Below the pieces are notes generated by a model. The model saw nothing but the letters and a program-made list of their open reading frames with translations. It had not been told where the DNA came from and made no database searches. A program made the translations under genes and the position numbers. 56,423 bases of DNA, from assembly GCA_021772775.1 (NCBI GenBank), contig JAJFLH010000030.1:1-56423 (forward strand). The letters run 5' to 3'. This document shows positions 1 to 6,700 of the stretch, piece by piece. Source of the DNA: Mariprofundus sp. (lineage in GTDB: Bacteria > Pseudomonadota > Zetaproteobacteria > Mariprofundales > Mariprofundaceae). The number at the start of each line of letters is the position of its first letter. The first letter of the stretch is position 1.

Positions 1-286
1 AGTGTGTTTGAGTTACAAATCGTTTCCGTATCACGCCTTACAGCTTCCATTCCCCCCCTAAAAAGGGCCTTCTAAGCCCGAAAGACAGTAGATATTTCAG
101 CACTAATTCAAATGAATTAACAGCTTAGCTTGGTCTGACCCGACTCCACAGGTGAAGTAATTATATATTATGTCCCCGAAACTTGCGGAACTTGTCGGAA
201 CTCGAGTTAGTCTGATCAGGCTTGGATGGAACTATCGATAGAATGCCGCTAATATATCCGAATACAGCCTGAATAAGGAGTCGATC
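1..286. other. Non-coding stretch upstream of the toxin-antitoxin pair
   Basis: No gene-like reading frame is seen. The stretch contains one arm (151-183) of an inverted sequence whose partner lies at 6037-6065. It also has a short tandem motif, CGGAACT, at about 186-202 that could belong to an operator of the downstream autoregulated antitoxin. No convincing -35/-10 pair was found. Confidence 0.4.
151..183 (+). repeat. Left arm of inverted sequence bounding the TA-CRISPR block
   Basis: It begins GGTGA, passes through an A/T-rich stretch and ends in ATGTCCCCGAAACT. The minus strand of 6037-6065 begins GGTGA and ends ATGTCCCCGGAACT. The two copies are inverted relative to each other and enclose the TA genes, the array, the cas genes and the tracrRNA. 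Confidence 0.5.
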
Positions 287-568
287 ATGCATGAATCAAT
301 TATCAGTCTTACCGAGTTCAAATCAGGAGCCAGCCAGCAGATCAAAGCATTGAAAGAGCATTCTGACCCGCTGATTCTGACCCAGAATGGTCGGGCTACT
401 GCCGTGGTAGAAGATTATGCGCAGTACCAGCGCCAACAAAAGTCCCTCGCTCTGTTACGCCTGATGGTTCAAGGTGAAGATGATATTCAACATGGCCGAT
501 TAACACCGCAGTCGGAGGTTTTTGATACGCTTAAAAAACGCCTGAACGCCGAAAAACAACATGATTGA
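287..568 (+). CDS. Antitoxin, Phd/YefM family
   Basis: A 93-residue protein with the Phd/YefM pattern: an N-terminal segment with LTEFKSGASQQI (about residues 8-19), then ILTQNGRATAVV (about 30-41), the DNA-binding fold of antitoxins that neutralise RelE/ParE toxins and repress their own operon. The C-terminal half (about 55-93) is charged and helical, as expected for the toxin-binding tail. The ATG is preceded by AAGGAG at good spacing. The gene overlaps the following toxin gene by 8 bp, the usual translationally coupled order of antitoxin first. Family assignment is confident. The exact subfamily is not resolved, and whether the pair only stabilises the neighbouring CRISPR locus is inference. 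Confidence 0.85.
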   Translation: MHESIISLTEFKSGASQQIKALKEHSDPLILTQNGRATAVVEDYAQYQRQQKSLALLRLMVQGEDDIQHGRLTPQSEVFDTLKKRLNAEKQHD

Positions 569-890
569 ATATAACGTTCTATGGGCGGATGTCGCCCGCG
601 CAGACCTGGATGATATCGCCAACTTTATTGCTGAGGAGGATGGCATTGAAATCGCATTAGAGGTTGTCTTACGTCTGGAGCGCAAAGCTTCAAAACTGGT
701 CAGCATGCCAAAGCGCGGGGTGATCGTTCCCGAACTACTCGACATCGGCGTGCTGCAATATCGCCAGTTGACTGAACGGCCATGGAGAATTCTTTATCGC
801 ATCCTTGGCAACACCGTTCATGTGGTCGCCATCGTGGATAGCCGCCGGGATATGGTCTCATTTCTAATGGAAAGGCTGTTGCGGGTTTGA
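561..890 (+). CDS. Toxin, RelE/ParE family
   Basis: A 109-residue protein with the compact RelE/ParE fold signature: N-terminal VLWADVARADLDDIANFI (two helices), a central loop, then YRQLTERPWRILYRI (about residues 67-81) and a last strand VHVVAIVDSRRD (about 86-97). RelE members cleave mRNA on the ribosome and ParE members poison gyrase. The sequence alone does not decide between them, although the LDDIANFI helix and the absence of an obvious RelE catalytic triad lean towards ParE. It starts inside the end of the antitoxin gene. The CRISPR leader region begins directly after it, so the pair sits on the upstream flank of the array. Confidence 0.85.
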   Translation: MIEYNVLWADVARADLDDIANFIAEEDGIEIALEVVLRLERKASKLVSMPKRGVIVPELLDIGVLQYRQLTERPWRILYRILGNTVHVVAIVDSRRDMVSFLMERLLRV

Positions 891-979
891 TGGCTGTCGG
901 CATGGTTAAAGTGAGTGCATTTAGTAAACCGTCACCGTAATCACCCAATACATATCAAGAAATTCATTCACGTCATCGC
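891..979 (+). promoter_or_regulatory. Putative CRISPR leader
   Basis: This 89-bp non-coding segment lies between the toxin stop and the first repeat. The array is inferred to be transcribed on the plus strand, so this is the expected leader side where new spacers would be added. No clear promoter was found in it, which fits a model in which repeats carry their own promoters. The call rests on position only. Confidence 0.4.
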
Positions 980-1476
980 GTTGTGACTTGGCTTCAGGCA
1001 TCCGTTAGATACAATCACCGCCCATATCAAGACATAACCACATAGGTTGTGACTTGGCTTCAGGCATCCGTTAGATACAATTCCCTCATCGTTTCCAAAA
1101 CAATACGACAGGTTGTGACTTGGCTTCAGGCATCCGTTAGATACAATTAGCTGGTGATCAGCTTCACCGGCTGCGATGTTGTGACTTGGCTTCAGGCATC
1201 CGTTAGATACAATGTTGTCAATCTCGAACTTTTCACCAGTGAGTTGTGACTTGGCTTCAGGCATCCGTTAGATACAATCGTATTACCCCACTCAATGGAA
1301 GCCATTTTGTTGTGACTTGGCTTCAGGCATCCGTTAGATACAATGCAGCATTCATAATGGTGACGTCATAGCCCGTTGTGACTTGGCTTCAGGCATCCGT
1401 TAGATACAATATCCGAGATGTTGTTTGACTCTTTAATTGTGTTGTGACTTGGCTTCAGGCATCCGTTAGATACAAT
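980..1476 (+). CRISPR. Type II-C CRISPR array, 8 repeats and 7 spacers
   Basis: Eight identical 36-bp repeats start at 980, 1046, 1112, 1178, 1243, 1309, 1375 and 1441. Each begins GTTGTGACTTGGCTTC and ends CGTTAGATACAAT. Six spacers are 30 bp and one (1214-1242) is 29 bp. The GTTGT...ACAAT ends match the Neisseria-type II-C repeat, which fixes the crRNA sense as the plus strand. Each repeat ends in TACAAT, a good -10 box, with TTGGCT 16 bp upstream as a -35-like hexamer, so each spacer could have its own start site as known in Neisseria meningitidis. No repeat is degenerate, so the array shows no decay at either end. Spacer origins cannot be read without a search. Confidence 0.97.
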
Positions 1477-1496
1477 AGTTCATACATAAACAGTTG

Positions 1497-1525
1497 AAAG
1501 GTTGGAGAAATCCAACCTTTCTTGT
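1497..1525 (+). terminator. Terminator after the CRISPR array
   Basis: A perfect 10-bp stem (AAAGGTTGGA with TCCAACCTTT) encloses a GAAA tetraloop at 1507-1510 and is followed by CTTGTTCT. It lies between the last repeat and the convergent cas2 stop, so it may stop transcription from both sides. Confidence 0.8.
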
Positions 1526-1538
1526 TCTGAAAATAAGG

Positions 1539-1877
1539 CTAAAACATCTCAATTTGCGCAGGCCCCTGCTCTGTTTTTTTACGTCGTTTGCCATAAAACA
1601 CCTCCATTCTTCCAAATTGTTTATCTGTAATCTGGATCAACCGTACTTCACCATCTGGAGGCAATGATTTTTTCACACGTTCAAAATGCACAACTGCATT
1701 CTCTTCACTGGCACAATGTCGAATGTAGACAGAATATTGCATCATACCAAAACCATCCTTTAAAAGCATTTTGCGAAACTGTGTATAATGCTTACGTGCA
1801 GCCTTGGTATCGGTGGGTAGATCAAACATCGCGACAATCCACACCGAACGGAATCCTCCAAAAACCGTAATGGTCAA
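1539..1877 (-). CDS. cas2: CRISPR-associated endoribonuclease/integration subunit Cas2
   Basis: A 112-residue Cas2 with the first-strand motif VWIVAMFDLPT (Asp19 is the conserved metal-site position), followed by ARKHYTQFRKMLLKDGF and MMQYSVYIRHC, typical of type II Cas2. Cas2 dimers bridge two Cas1 dimers in the spacer integration complex. The start codon overlaps the cas1 stop (ATGA), and the gene ends 19 bp from the terminator of the convergent array. The residues before the first strand (MTITVFGGFRS) are longer than usual, but the overlap with cas1 supports this start. Together with cas1 and cas9, and with no csn2 or cas4, it defines a II-C locus. Confidence 0.95.
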   Translation of the reverse strand: MTITVFGGFRSVWIVAMFDLPTDTKAARKHYTQFRKMLLKDGFGMMQYSVYIRHCASEENAVVHFERVKKSLPPDGEVRLIQITDKQFGRMEVFYGKRRKKTEQGPAQIEMF

Positions 1878-2764
1878 GAATCAAATGCTGGAATCAGCAG
1901 ACATGGATCTTCCCCTGCCAATGATCGCAGTAGATTGGCCGATAAGAGATGCAATGCATTCATCAATGGACGACTTTCCCCTGACAAAAACACATCCTGA
2001 GACAGTACACCCAGCAATGCCTGTTTAATCTCAGGCGTCATGCTGTTTTCTCCCGCTTGCCAATGCTTACAAACTTCCCAGTCAATTAACGGCCGAAATG
2101 GCTCCATCACATCATCAGCAAGCGGATATGCGTTGTAGCGGTTATGGTGATGTAACCCGAAGGATGGGTGCATCCCTCCTCCACATAAAGCGCGGGCAAC
2201 AGCGGCCCTGAGCACCGTATAACCATAGTTAAGCATACCATTGGGAGGCAAACCATCGCGCCTGCGCCGGAAGTCTGGGCCAAACAGCGATTTCCAGTAG
2301 CGGGCAGCAGCCTGTGCCTCGTGGTTTTCCGTATCACCCGACTTCACCTTCTCAGCCAGAAAGCGAAGCCCCTCACCACCCTCTTTTTCACACTGATCCA
2401 GACACCATGCCTGATTCCTTATCTTGGCCTGTACAACCTGTTTCCAGAGTCTTTTCTTTGTCGGCACTTTAGCTGCCACCTGCACGCGAAACCGTTCGGA
2501 CTGCAGTGAGTTAGTATCTAATGGCAATAGCAGACCATTGGGATGATGATTCTTACCACAGATCACCACAGCCACATTGTTTGCCAACAATTCATTCAGT
2601 GCCGCATGACTGTAGGTACAACCAGGATGATCGACAATAAGCACCCCCATATCCTCAATGGGAACTGAGCCAACCACTTCACCTTCACGTTTTAATATCA
2701 GCTGCTTATTTTTCACTGAGAGATATACAGGTGCAGTGGATATTTCGATAATGCGCTTAATCAT
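1874..2764 (-). CDS. cas1: CRISPR-associated integrase Cas1
   Basis: A 296-residue type II Cas1. The N-terminal beta domain covers about residues 1-85 (MIKRIIEISTAPVYLSVKN, with VLIVDHPGCTYSHAAL). The C-terminal helical catalytic domain shows the expected metal ligands: Glu149 in HEAQAAARYW, the His cluster 205-207 in LHHHNRYNAYPLADD, and Glu221 in MEPFRP. It catalyses integration of new spacers at the leader-proximal repeat as a complex with Cas2. Its start lies 8 bp inside the cas9 gene and its stop overlaps the cas2 start, so the three genes form one coupled operon. Confidence 0.97.
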   Translation of the reverse strand: MIKRIIEISTAPVYLSVKNKQLILKREGEVVGSVPIEDMGVLIVDHPGCTYSHAALNELLANNVAVVICGKNHHPNGLLLPLDTNSLQSERFRVQVAAKVPTKKRLWKQVVQAKIRNQAWCLDQCEKEGGEGLRFLAEKVKSGDTENHEAQAAARYWKSLFGPDFRRRRDGLPPNGMLNYGYTVLRAAVARALCGGGMHPSFGLHHHNRYNAYPLADDVMEPFRPLIDWEVCKHWQAGENSMTPEIKQALLGVLSQDVFLSGESRPLMNALHLLSANLLRSLAGEDPCLLIPAFDS

Positions 2765-5700
2765 TGGAAGGGTAGATGCGCCCTAACGGATCAACAACAA
2801 TTTTTTGCCCTTTAAATGTATTTGGGTACGCCGATAAAAGGGTAGATTTATCACTGATATTCGCAGCAGTATGTTTACGTAAAAAAATTTGAGTTGCCGC
2901 ATTCATCTTCTGCACCCTGTACACTTCAAATGCATCTTCACCTGCTGGGACTTTCACCAGTTCATTGATTGAAAGAGACATTACAAAACGTTGACCTTCT
3001 TCCAGTTTCCGCTGAATCACAGACTCACCACGCCTTGCCCGCTGTGCCGCTTCAAACATTGAAACCACTACGCCACCGCGTTTTTGATTACCTTTTTTAT
3101 CCTCATATTCATAGATAACCATGTGATGATTACTGCCCTCTTGAACACCTCGATAAGGATGTTTCTGCCTATTCTTCAACATGCGCATTTTGGAAAACGG
3201 TTTATGTAAACGAACCCGCTTGATCGGTTGACCCGTTGCCATAAGAGGCGGATTGGCTTCAGCCTCTTTGAGGGCCTTCTTCACATCTGCCGAATCTTTA
3301 GGATCAAACCCTTTACTCAATACATACGAACAAATAGCGGCTCGAATCCTTTCATCACCAATTTGTGTGATCTCTTTGTGCGAAAGTGTTGATACAGGCT
3401 TCCTAACAGCATACATCTTTTGTTGTTTCTTATCTGTGAACTTCAATGCACCATAGGCTGTTTCTTCGTGAAGTGCGCCACGGATTTTGCGCATCACCCT
3501 GTGTGAAATAACGATTGATTGAATCTCTTCTTCAACATCATGTCGGAAGCTATCCCAAGGCACGGGAAACTGCTCAATGCTCAATTTGTCTAATCGACCA
3601 TATTTACTGGCAGCACTCATCGCCTTCAAAGCTTTTGGAGTCGAAAGCGCTGTAACTACAGCATCAACGGCATGGTGGCGATGGTCTTCGCGGGTCTTTT
3701 CCCCCGAATCATGCAATATTTTATTTAACCCCCATAAATGCCGCAAAGTTGAAGTCATCTGCCCTTTCCCTACCTGCACATGGTATTTGCCTACCAACTG
3801 TTCCAGATAGGCTGAAACTTCACGACTGATATAACGGGTATCATTAAGCTGGCGTTCAATAAATGAATTCAGATCAATGCTTTTCTGCCGGAACTTATTG
3901 AATTTCTTATAACCAAACTGGCCTGAAAACTTACGTACCCGCGCTAGCATGGTATGAAACCGATCTTTATCGGCATGATAAGCCTCATATGGTGTCTGAT
4001 TACCTTTGATTTTATTTTCTGAGCTGAAACACAAGGTTTTATTGATATATGAATCATCCAAAGTGCGCGAATAGGGTAGAATATGCTCAATCTCAATTTC
4101 AGATGAAAACAGCATGGCTGCTGAAATCGTTTGATTGGTATAAGGACAAGTGTGGTTGCACTCTTCCCATAAACGATACTTTATCACGTCATCACGAGAT
4201 GGATGGGCAATGCCATACTCCTTTTCCAGACGAGTGCGGATTTCTTCATTCCGTTTACGGTTCTTTTTATTCTGGAAACTTGCTTCTTTGCGCTGTTTGG
4301 CTGAAGTCTTTAAATCACGCGCCATTTCAATACGGATTCTTGCAGGTTTCCCATATTCCCGAACAATCGCATTGACCACCTTACGCACTTCATACAATGC
4401 TTTTTGCACAATCGGATTGCGCAGCTGCGGCGGCTCACCAAGTTGCGACACAATTGTATCATCCATCTGGTCACGCCGCTGATACCCGGCGGCTTCAACA
4501 GCATCTGAATATTTCAAACCCTGTTCCAAATATGGCAAGAGCTTCTTTATCGCTTTTTGAGAAAGGTGAAAATAACTGTCTTCTAGTTTGATAGCCATGA
4601 CTTTCGCTGTGCTCTCATCATCCAAACCTAATAATTTGCAGTGACGATGAATGATGGCGTCCTCTTCAATGAACAACAGGTCATGGATAAGAGCATCACG
4701 CTGCTCCAGCGACAATATGTCATACTTCTTTTTCAACACACTGCGTAATGAGTATTCCGTGGCATTACCCTTGAGTTTATCCCGTCCTCCTTCCTCTATA
4801 TTGAAACGGATATGTTCCCACGGATCGTCACCTTTGCTAAAAAGAAGTTTGCGGATAGCGCTGAAGTTCATTGTTTTCTTTCGCTGTAGTGCATTAATTA
4901 ACTTATCACGCAAATCCAAGTCTTCCGAAAGCTGCCACTCGTTATCTCCATCAATCACCTTCAGGTTATTGATTTCCGATAACATACGAAATTGCTGGGC
5001 ATACCATGAGCCTTTCGAACTGCGCTTCTTACCTGACCAGACCAACTCCCCTTCTCTTCCTATCACTTGTCGCTTCTCAAATTCACACAAACCAATAAGG
5101 AATTTCTGCACTTTCAAGGGGCGTTGATAGAAGGAGATATTATGAATACTTTTCTTTAGTTCATCGGTAAGAACGTCTGGGTAAAATGTGGCCTGCCTGC
5201 TCCAGAGCAGTTCAAACTCATTTTCATACATCGAGCGTTTGGTATACCTGCATCTAATGCGCTGTTCGCGCGGATCAATTGATGCCAGATATTCACCAAG
5301 GGTGCGACATTCACTGTCATCTATCTGCTGTTGCAGTTCAGAAAGAGCCGTTGCAACTTTACCATCGCTCTCTCCAGCCTTTCGGTTACTCTTAAAGCCT
5401 CGCCGTTGATTGATGTGATAAAATACTCGCCCCAGTTCATGTAAAGATAATTTCTCGTCTAATCCCCTGGCACGTAAATCATACGGATTGAGCTTCATAA
5501 CTGTCTCTGCTGCTTCAGGCGATTTGGGGAACAATCCAGTCTGTTCAAGCAGATTTCTTAAAATATAGCGTCGCTGATTACGTCTCTTGTGAAGCTTGCG
5601 TGCGCCGCGAGCAGCCCTGCGTTGAGCATTCTTTGACAGTTCAGCCCCCGTAGTTGAGCGATCAACTCCTTCCTGAAATATACGGACACCTGCATCAATT

Positions 5701-5795
5701 ATATCAGTAAAATCGTTTCCTGTTTCCGTTTTCGATTCCAATAGCGCCCAGCCAATAGAGTTGCTGCCTAAGTCCAACCCAAGAATTTTTGCCAT
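2757..5795 (-). CDS. cas9: Type II-C RNA-guided DNA endonuclease Cas9 (compact, 1012 aa)
   Basis: An intact 1012-residue Cas9, in the small II-C size class. RuvC-I is at residues 1-20 with Asp8 in LGLDLGSNSIGWA. The arginine-rich bridge helix is at about 55-80. RuvC-II is at IRIEMARDLK (Glu490). HNH is at about 540-605 with EIEHILPYS (His571) and SSENKIKGNQ (Asn594), preceded by CNHTC, a possible zinc knuckle. RuvC-III is at HHAVDA (His708, Asp711). The C-terminal about 290 residues hold the wedge and PAM-interacting region. All nuclease residues are present, so an active enzyme is expected. The ATG is preceded by GGAGGGG. The gene is first in cas9-cas1-cas2 and divergent from the tracrRNA. 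The PAM cannot be read from the sequence. Confidence 0.97.
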   Translation of the reverse strand: MAKILGLDLGSNSIGWALLESKTETGNDFTDIIDAGVRIFQEGVDRSTTGAELSKNAQRRAARGARKLHKRRNQRRYILRNLLEQTGLFPKSPEAAETVMKLNPYDLRARGLDEKLSLHELGRVFYHINQRRGFKSNRKAGESDGKVATALSELQQQIDDSECRTLGEYLASIDPREQRIRCRYTKRSMYENEFELLWSRQATFYPDVLTDELKKSIHNISFYQRPLKVQKFLIGLCEFEKRQVIGREGELVWSGKKRSSKGSWYAQQFRMLSEINNLKVIDGDNEWQLSEDLDLRDKLINALQRKKTMNFSAIRKLLFSKGDDPWEHIRFNIEEGGRDKLKGNATEYSLRSVLKKKYDILSLEQRDALIHDLLFIEEDAIIHRHCKLLGLDDESTAKVMAIKLEDSYFHLSQKAIKKLLPYLEQGLKYSDAVEAAGYQRRDQMDDTIVSQLGEPPQLRNPIVQKALYEVRKVVNAIVREYGKPARIRIEMARDLKTSAKQRKEASFQNKKNRKRNEEIRTRLEKEYGIAHPSRDDVIKYRLWEECNHTCPYTNQTISAAMLFSSEIEIEHILPYSRTLDDSYINKTLCFSSENKIKGNQTPYEAYHADKDRFHTMLARVRKFSGQFGYKKFNKFRQKSIDLNSFIERQLNDTRYISREVSAYLEQLVGKYHVQVGKGQMTSTLRHLWGLNKILHDSGEKTREDHRHHAVDAVVTALSTPKALKAMSAASKYGRLDKLSIEQFPVPWDSFRHDVEEEIQSIVISHRVMRKIRGALHEETAYGALKFTDKKQQKMYAVRKPVSTLSHKEITQIGDERIRAAICSYVLSKGFDPKDSADVKKALKEAEANPPLMATGQPIKRVRLHKPFSKMRMLKNRQKHPYRGVQEGSNHHMVIYEYEDKKGNQKRGGVVVSMFEAAQRARRGESVIQRKLEEGQRFVMSLSINELVKVPAGEDAFEVYRVQKMNAATQIFLRKHTAANISDKSTLLSAYPNTFKGQKIVVDPLGRIYPSND

Positions 5796-5815
5796 CTACC
5801 CCTCCAAACTAATCA

Positions 5816-5845
5816 TTGCTATTTTCACTACTTTTGAAATATAGT
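5816..5845 (+). promoter_or_regulatory. Putative tracrRNA promoter
   Basis: TTGCTA (5816-5821) and TATAGT (5840-5845) are 18 bp apart on the plus strand. The predicted start falls at about 5852, the first base of the anti-repeat. The element lies in the short gap upstream of cas9, inside the predicted cas9 mRNA leader on the other strand. Confidence 0.6.
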
Positions 5846-5851
5846 TCTTCC

Positions 5852-5857
5852 ATTGTA
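5852..5857 (-). promoter_or_regulatory. Putative -10 box for the cas operon inside the anti-repeat
   Basis: On the minus strand the 5' end of the anti-repeat reads GATACAAT, the same TACAAT -10 box found at the end of every CRISPR repeat, pointing at cas9 about 55 bp away. No good -35 hexamer is visible on this copy, so its strength is uncertain. Confidence 0.4.
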
Positions 5858-5943
5858 TCTAACGGATGCCTCGAAGTCTTTTCATAACAAGAGAAATCGC
5901 AGGCAATGCTCGTTTTGATTCACATCTTCTCGAGTAACCTATC

Positions 5944-5967
5944 GCCCCCGGAAACGGGGGCTTTTTT
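5944..5967 (+). terminator. Intrinsic terminator of the tracrRNA
   Basis: GCCCCCG (5944-5950), GAAA loop, CGGGGGC (5955-5961), followed by six T residues. This is a perfect 7-bp GC stem, and it also serves as the terminal hairpin of the tracrRNA. Confidence 0.93.
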
Positions 5968-5978
5968 ATTCGACACCC

Positions 5979-6035
5979 ACAACATTTGGGATCAGCTCTC
6001 GTTTCGCGCATCAAACACCCAGCTCCACTGTGATT
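5979..6035 (-). repeat. Direct repeat copy A with a decayed nuclease-gene 3' end
   Basis: The segment CAACATTTGGG...CAGCTCTC...TTTC.CGCAT recurs at 6669-6700. On the minus strand, copy A reads codons for I-T-V-E-L-G-V-stop just upstream of this block. The nuclease gene at 6699-7670 ends I-T-V-E-L-V-T-stop just upstream of copy B. Most codon differences in the shared I-T-V-E-L are synonymous, so A looks like the tail of a diverged second copy of that gene. Confidence 0.6.
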
Positions 6036-6036
6036 G

Positions 6037-6065
6037 AGTTCCGGGGACATATTATTTAACTCACC
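6037..6065 (-). repeat. Right arm of inverted sequence bounding the TA-CRISPR block
   Basis: The minus strand begins GGTGA and ends ATGTCCCCGGAACT. It is the partner of 151-183, which has the same ends in the opposite orientation. ATGTCCCCGGAAC-like strings are often seen beside REP-associated transposases in proteobacteria (recollection, not searched). No transposase is present here. Confidence 0.5.
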
Positions 6066-6067
6066 AT

Positions 6068-6613
6068 TCACATCATCCATCCCCCCCCCTCTCCTTCTTT
6101 TGCACCATGCACAAAACCGATGGGCCGTTTCTTGGTCTCTGGCGGCTCCATTAATTCTCGAATGGCATCAAAAACAACTGCAAACTGTTTGTCGTATTTC
6201 AGTTCAATTTTTTGAAGCCTGCGCGCCAAAGCTTTGTGATCGGCGGTCATCTGCCGTAGCTCCACAAAGGTGCGCATGATCTCAATATTTACCTGTACCG
6301 CCTGTTTACTTCTGAGAACACTGGAAAGCATTGCCACGCCCTGTTCAGTGAAGGCATAGGGAGGCGTTCTGCGTCCGCCCCTTCCCTTTGAGGTCACAAA
6401 TTGTGACCTCAAACGTTTGAATTCATCACTACTCAGCTGAAACATGAAATCTTCCGGGAATCGATTAATATTACGTTTCACTGCCTGTATCAGCACCTTG
6501 GTTTCCACGCCATAGAGTTCTGCCAGATCGGCATCCAGCATCACCCTCTCCTTTCGCATAAGAAGGATGGAGCGTTGAATTCTCTGCATGGGAATCAGGC
6601 CATCCCCACTCAA
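6068..6613 (-). CDS. ORF6N-domain (KilA-N-like) DNA-binding protein
   Basis: A 181-residue protein with an ORF6N domain over about residues 9-100: [30 protein letters not shown], then [18 protein letters not shown] and NIEIMRTF. This domain is common in phage and accessory-region proteins and is thought to bind DNA. A helical, charged tail (about 105-155) may form a coiled coil, and the C-terminus is glycine-rich. The start is a TTG at 6613 with AAAGGG 7 nt upstream. The internal ATG at residue 9 has poorer spacing. The gene sits between direct repeats (5979-6035 and 6669-6720), next to the tracrRNA terminator, so it is probably a later insertion. Its target and any link to CRISPR are unknown. 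Confidence 0.8.
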   Translation of the reverse strand: MSGDGLIPMQRIQRSILLMRKERVMLDADLAELYGVETKVLIQAVKRNINRFPEDFMFQLSSDEFKRLRSQFVTSKGRGGRRTPPYAFTEQGVAMLSSVLRSKQAVQVNIEIMRTFVELRQMTADHKALARRLQKIELKYDKQFAVVFDAIRELMEPPETKKRPIGFVHGAKEGEGGGWMM

Positions 6614-6668
6614 ATCATTGCCCTTTCAACTTCAACGGTTCTACAACTGAGTTCAACATCTCTATAAA

Positions 6669-6700
6669 CAACATTTGGGGCAGCTCTCATTTCACGCATT
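6669..6700 (-). repeat. Direct repeat copy B
   Basis: CAACATTTGGGGCAGCTCTC and the following TTTCACGCAT match copy A (5979-6013) with a few changes. The block lies immediately after the stop codon of the nuclease gene and before the ORF6N gene. Confidence 0.6.

Larger units (their letters stand above)
5852..5967 (+). ncRNA. tracrRNA of the type II-C system
   Basis: Positions 5852-5888 are an anti-repeat. Bases 5852-5871 are an exact complement of the 3' 20 nt of the repeat. One C is inserted (5872), and 5873-5888 then pair with the first 16 nt of the repeat, G-U pairs included, around a 3x3 mismatch at repeat positions 8-10. A lower stem plus internal bulge of this kind is typical of Cas9 guides. 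The body (5889-5943) can fold with GAGAA at 5891-5895 pairing to TTCTC at 5926-5930. The RNA ends in a strong intrinsic terminator. It is transcribed away from cas9. I infer the sense from the anti-repeat polarity and the terminator. RNase III processing of a repeat:tracr duplex would be the known mode in this class. Confidence 0.92.

Noticed and set aside
890-940. 16-codon frame starting at the toxin stop
   Set aside because: Too short, with no family resemblance. It is most likely part of the leader.
968-1264. 98-codon open frame on the minus strand across the CRISPR array
   Set aside because: It is only the repeat unit read through in one frame, giving a repeated VSNGCLKPSHN. There is no ribosome site.
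4651-5127. 158-codon frame opposite cas9
   Set aside because: Antisense shadow of cas9 with composition of a reversed gene and no ribosome site.
5859-6080. 73-codon minus-strand frame over the tracrRNA and repeat A
   Set aside because: It crosses the tracrRNA terminator and a duplicated gene tail. No coding signal beyond the decayed ITVEL remnant.
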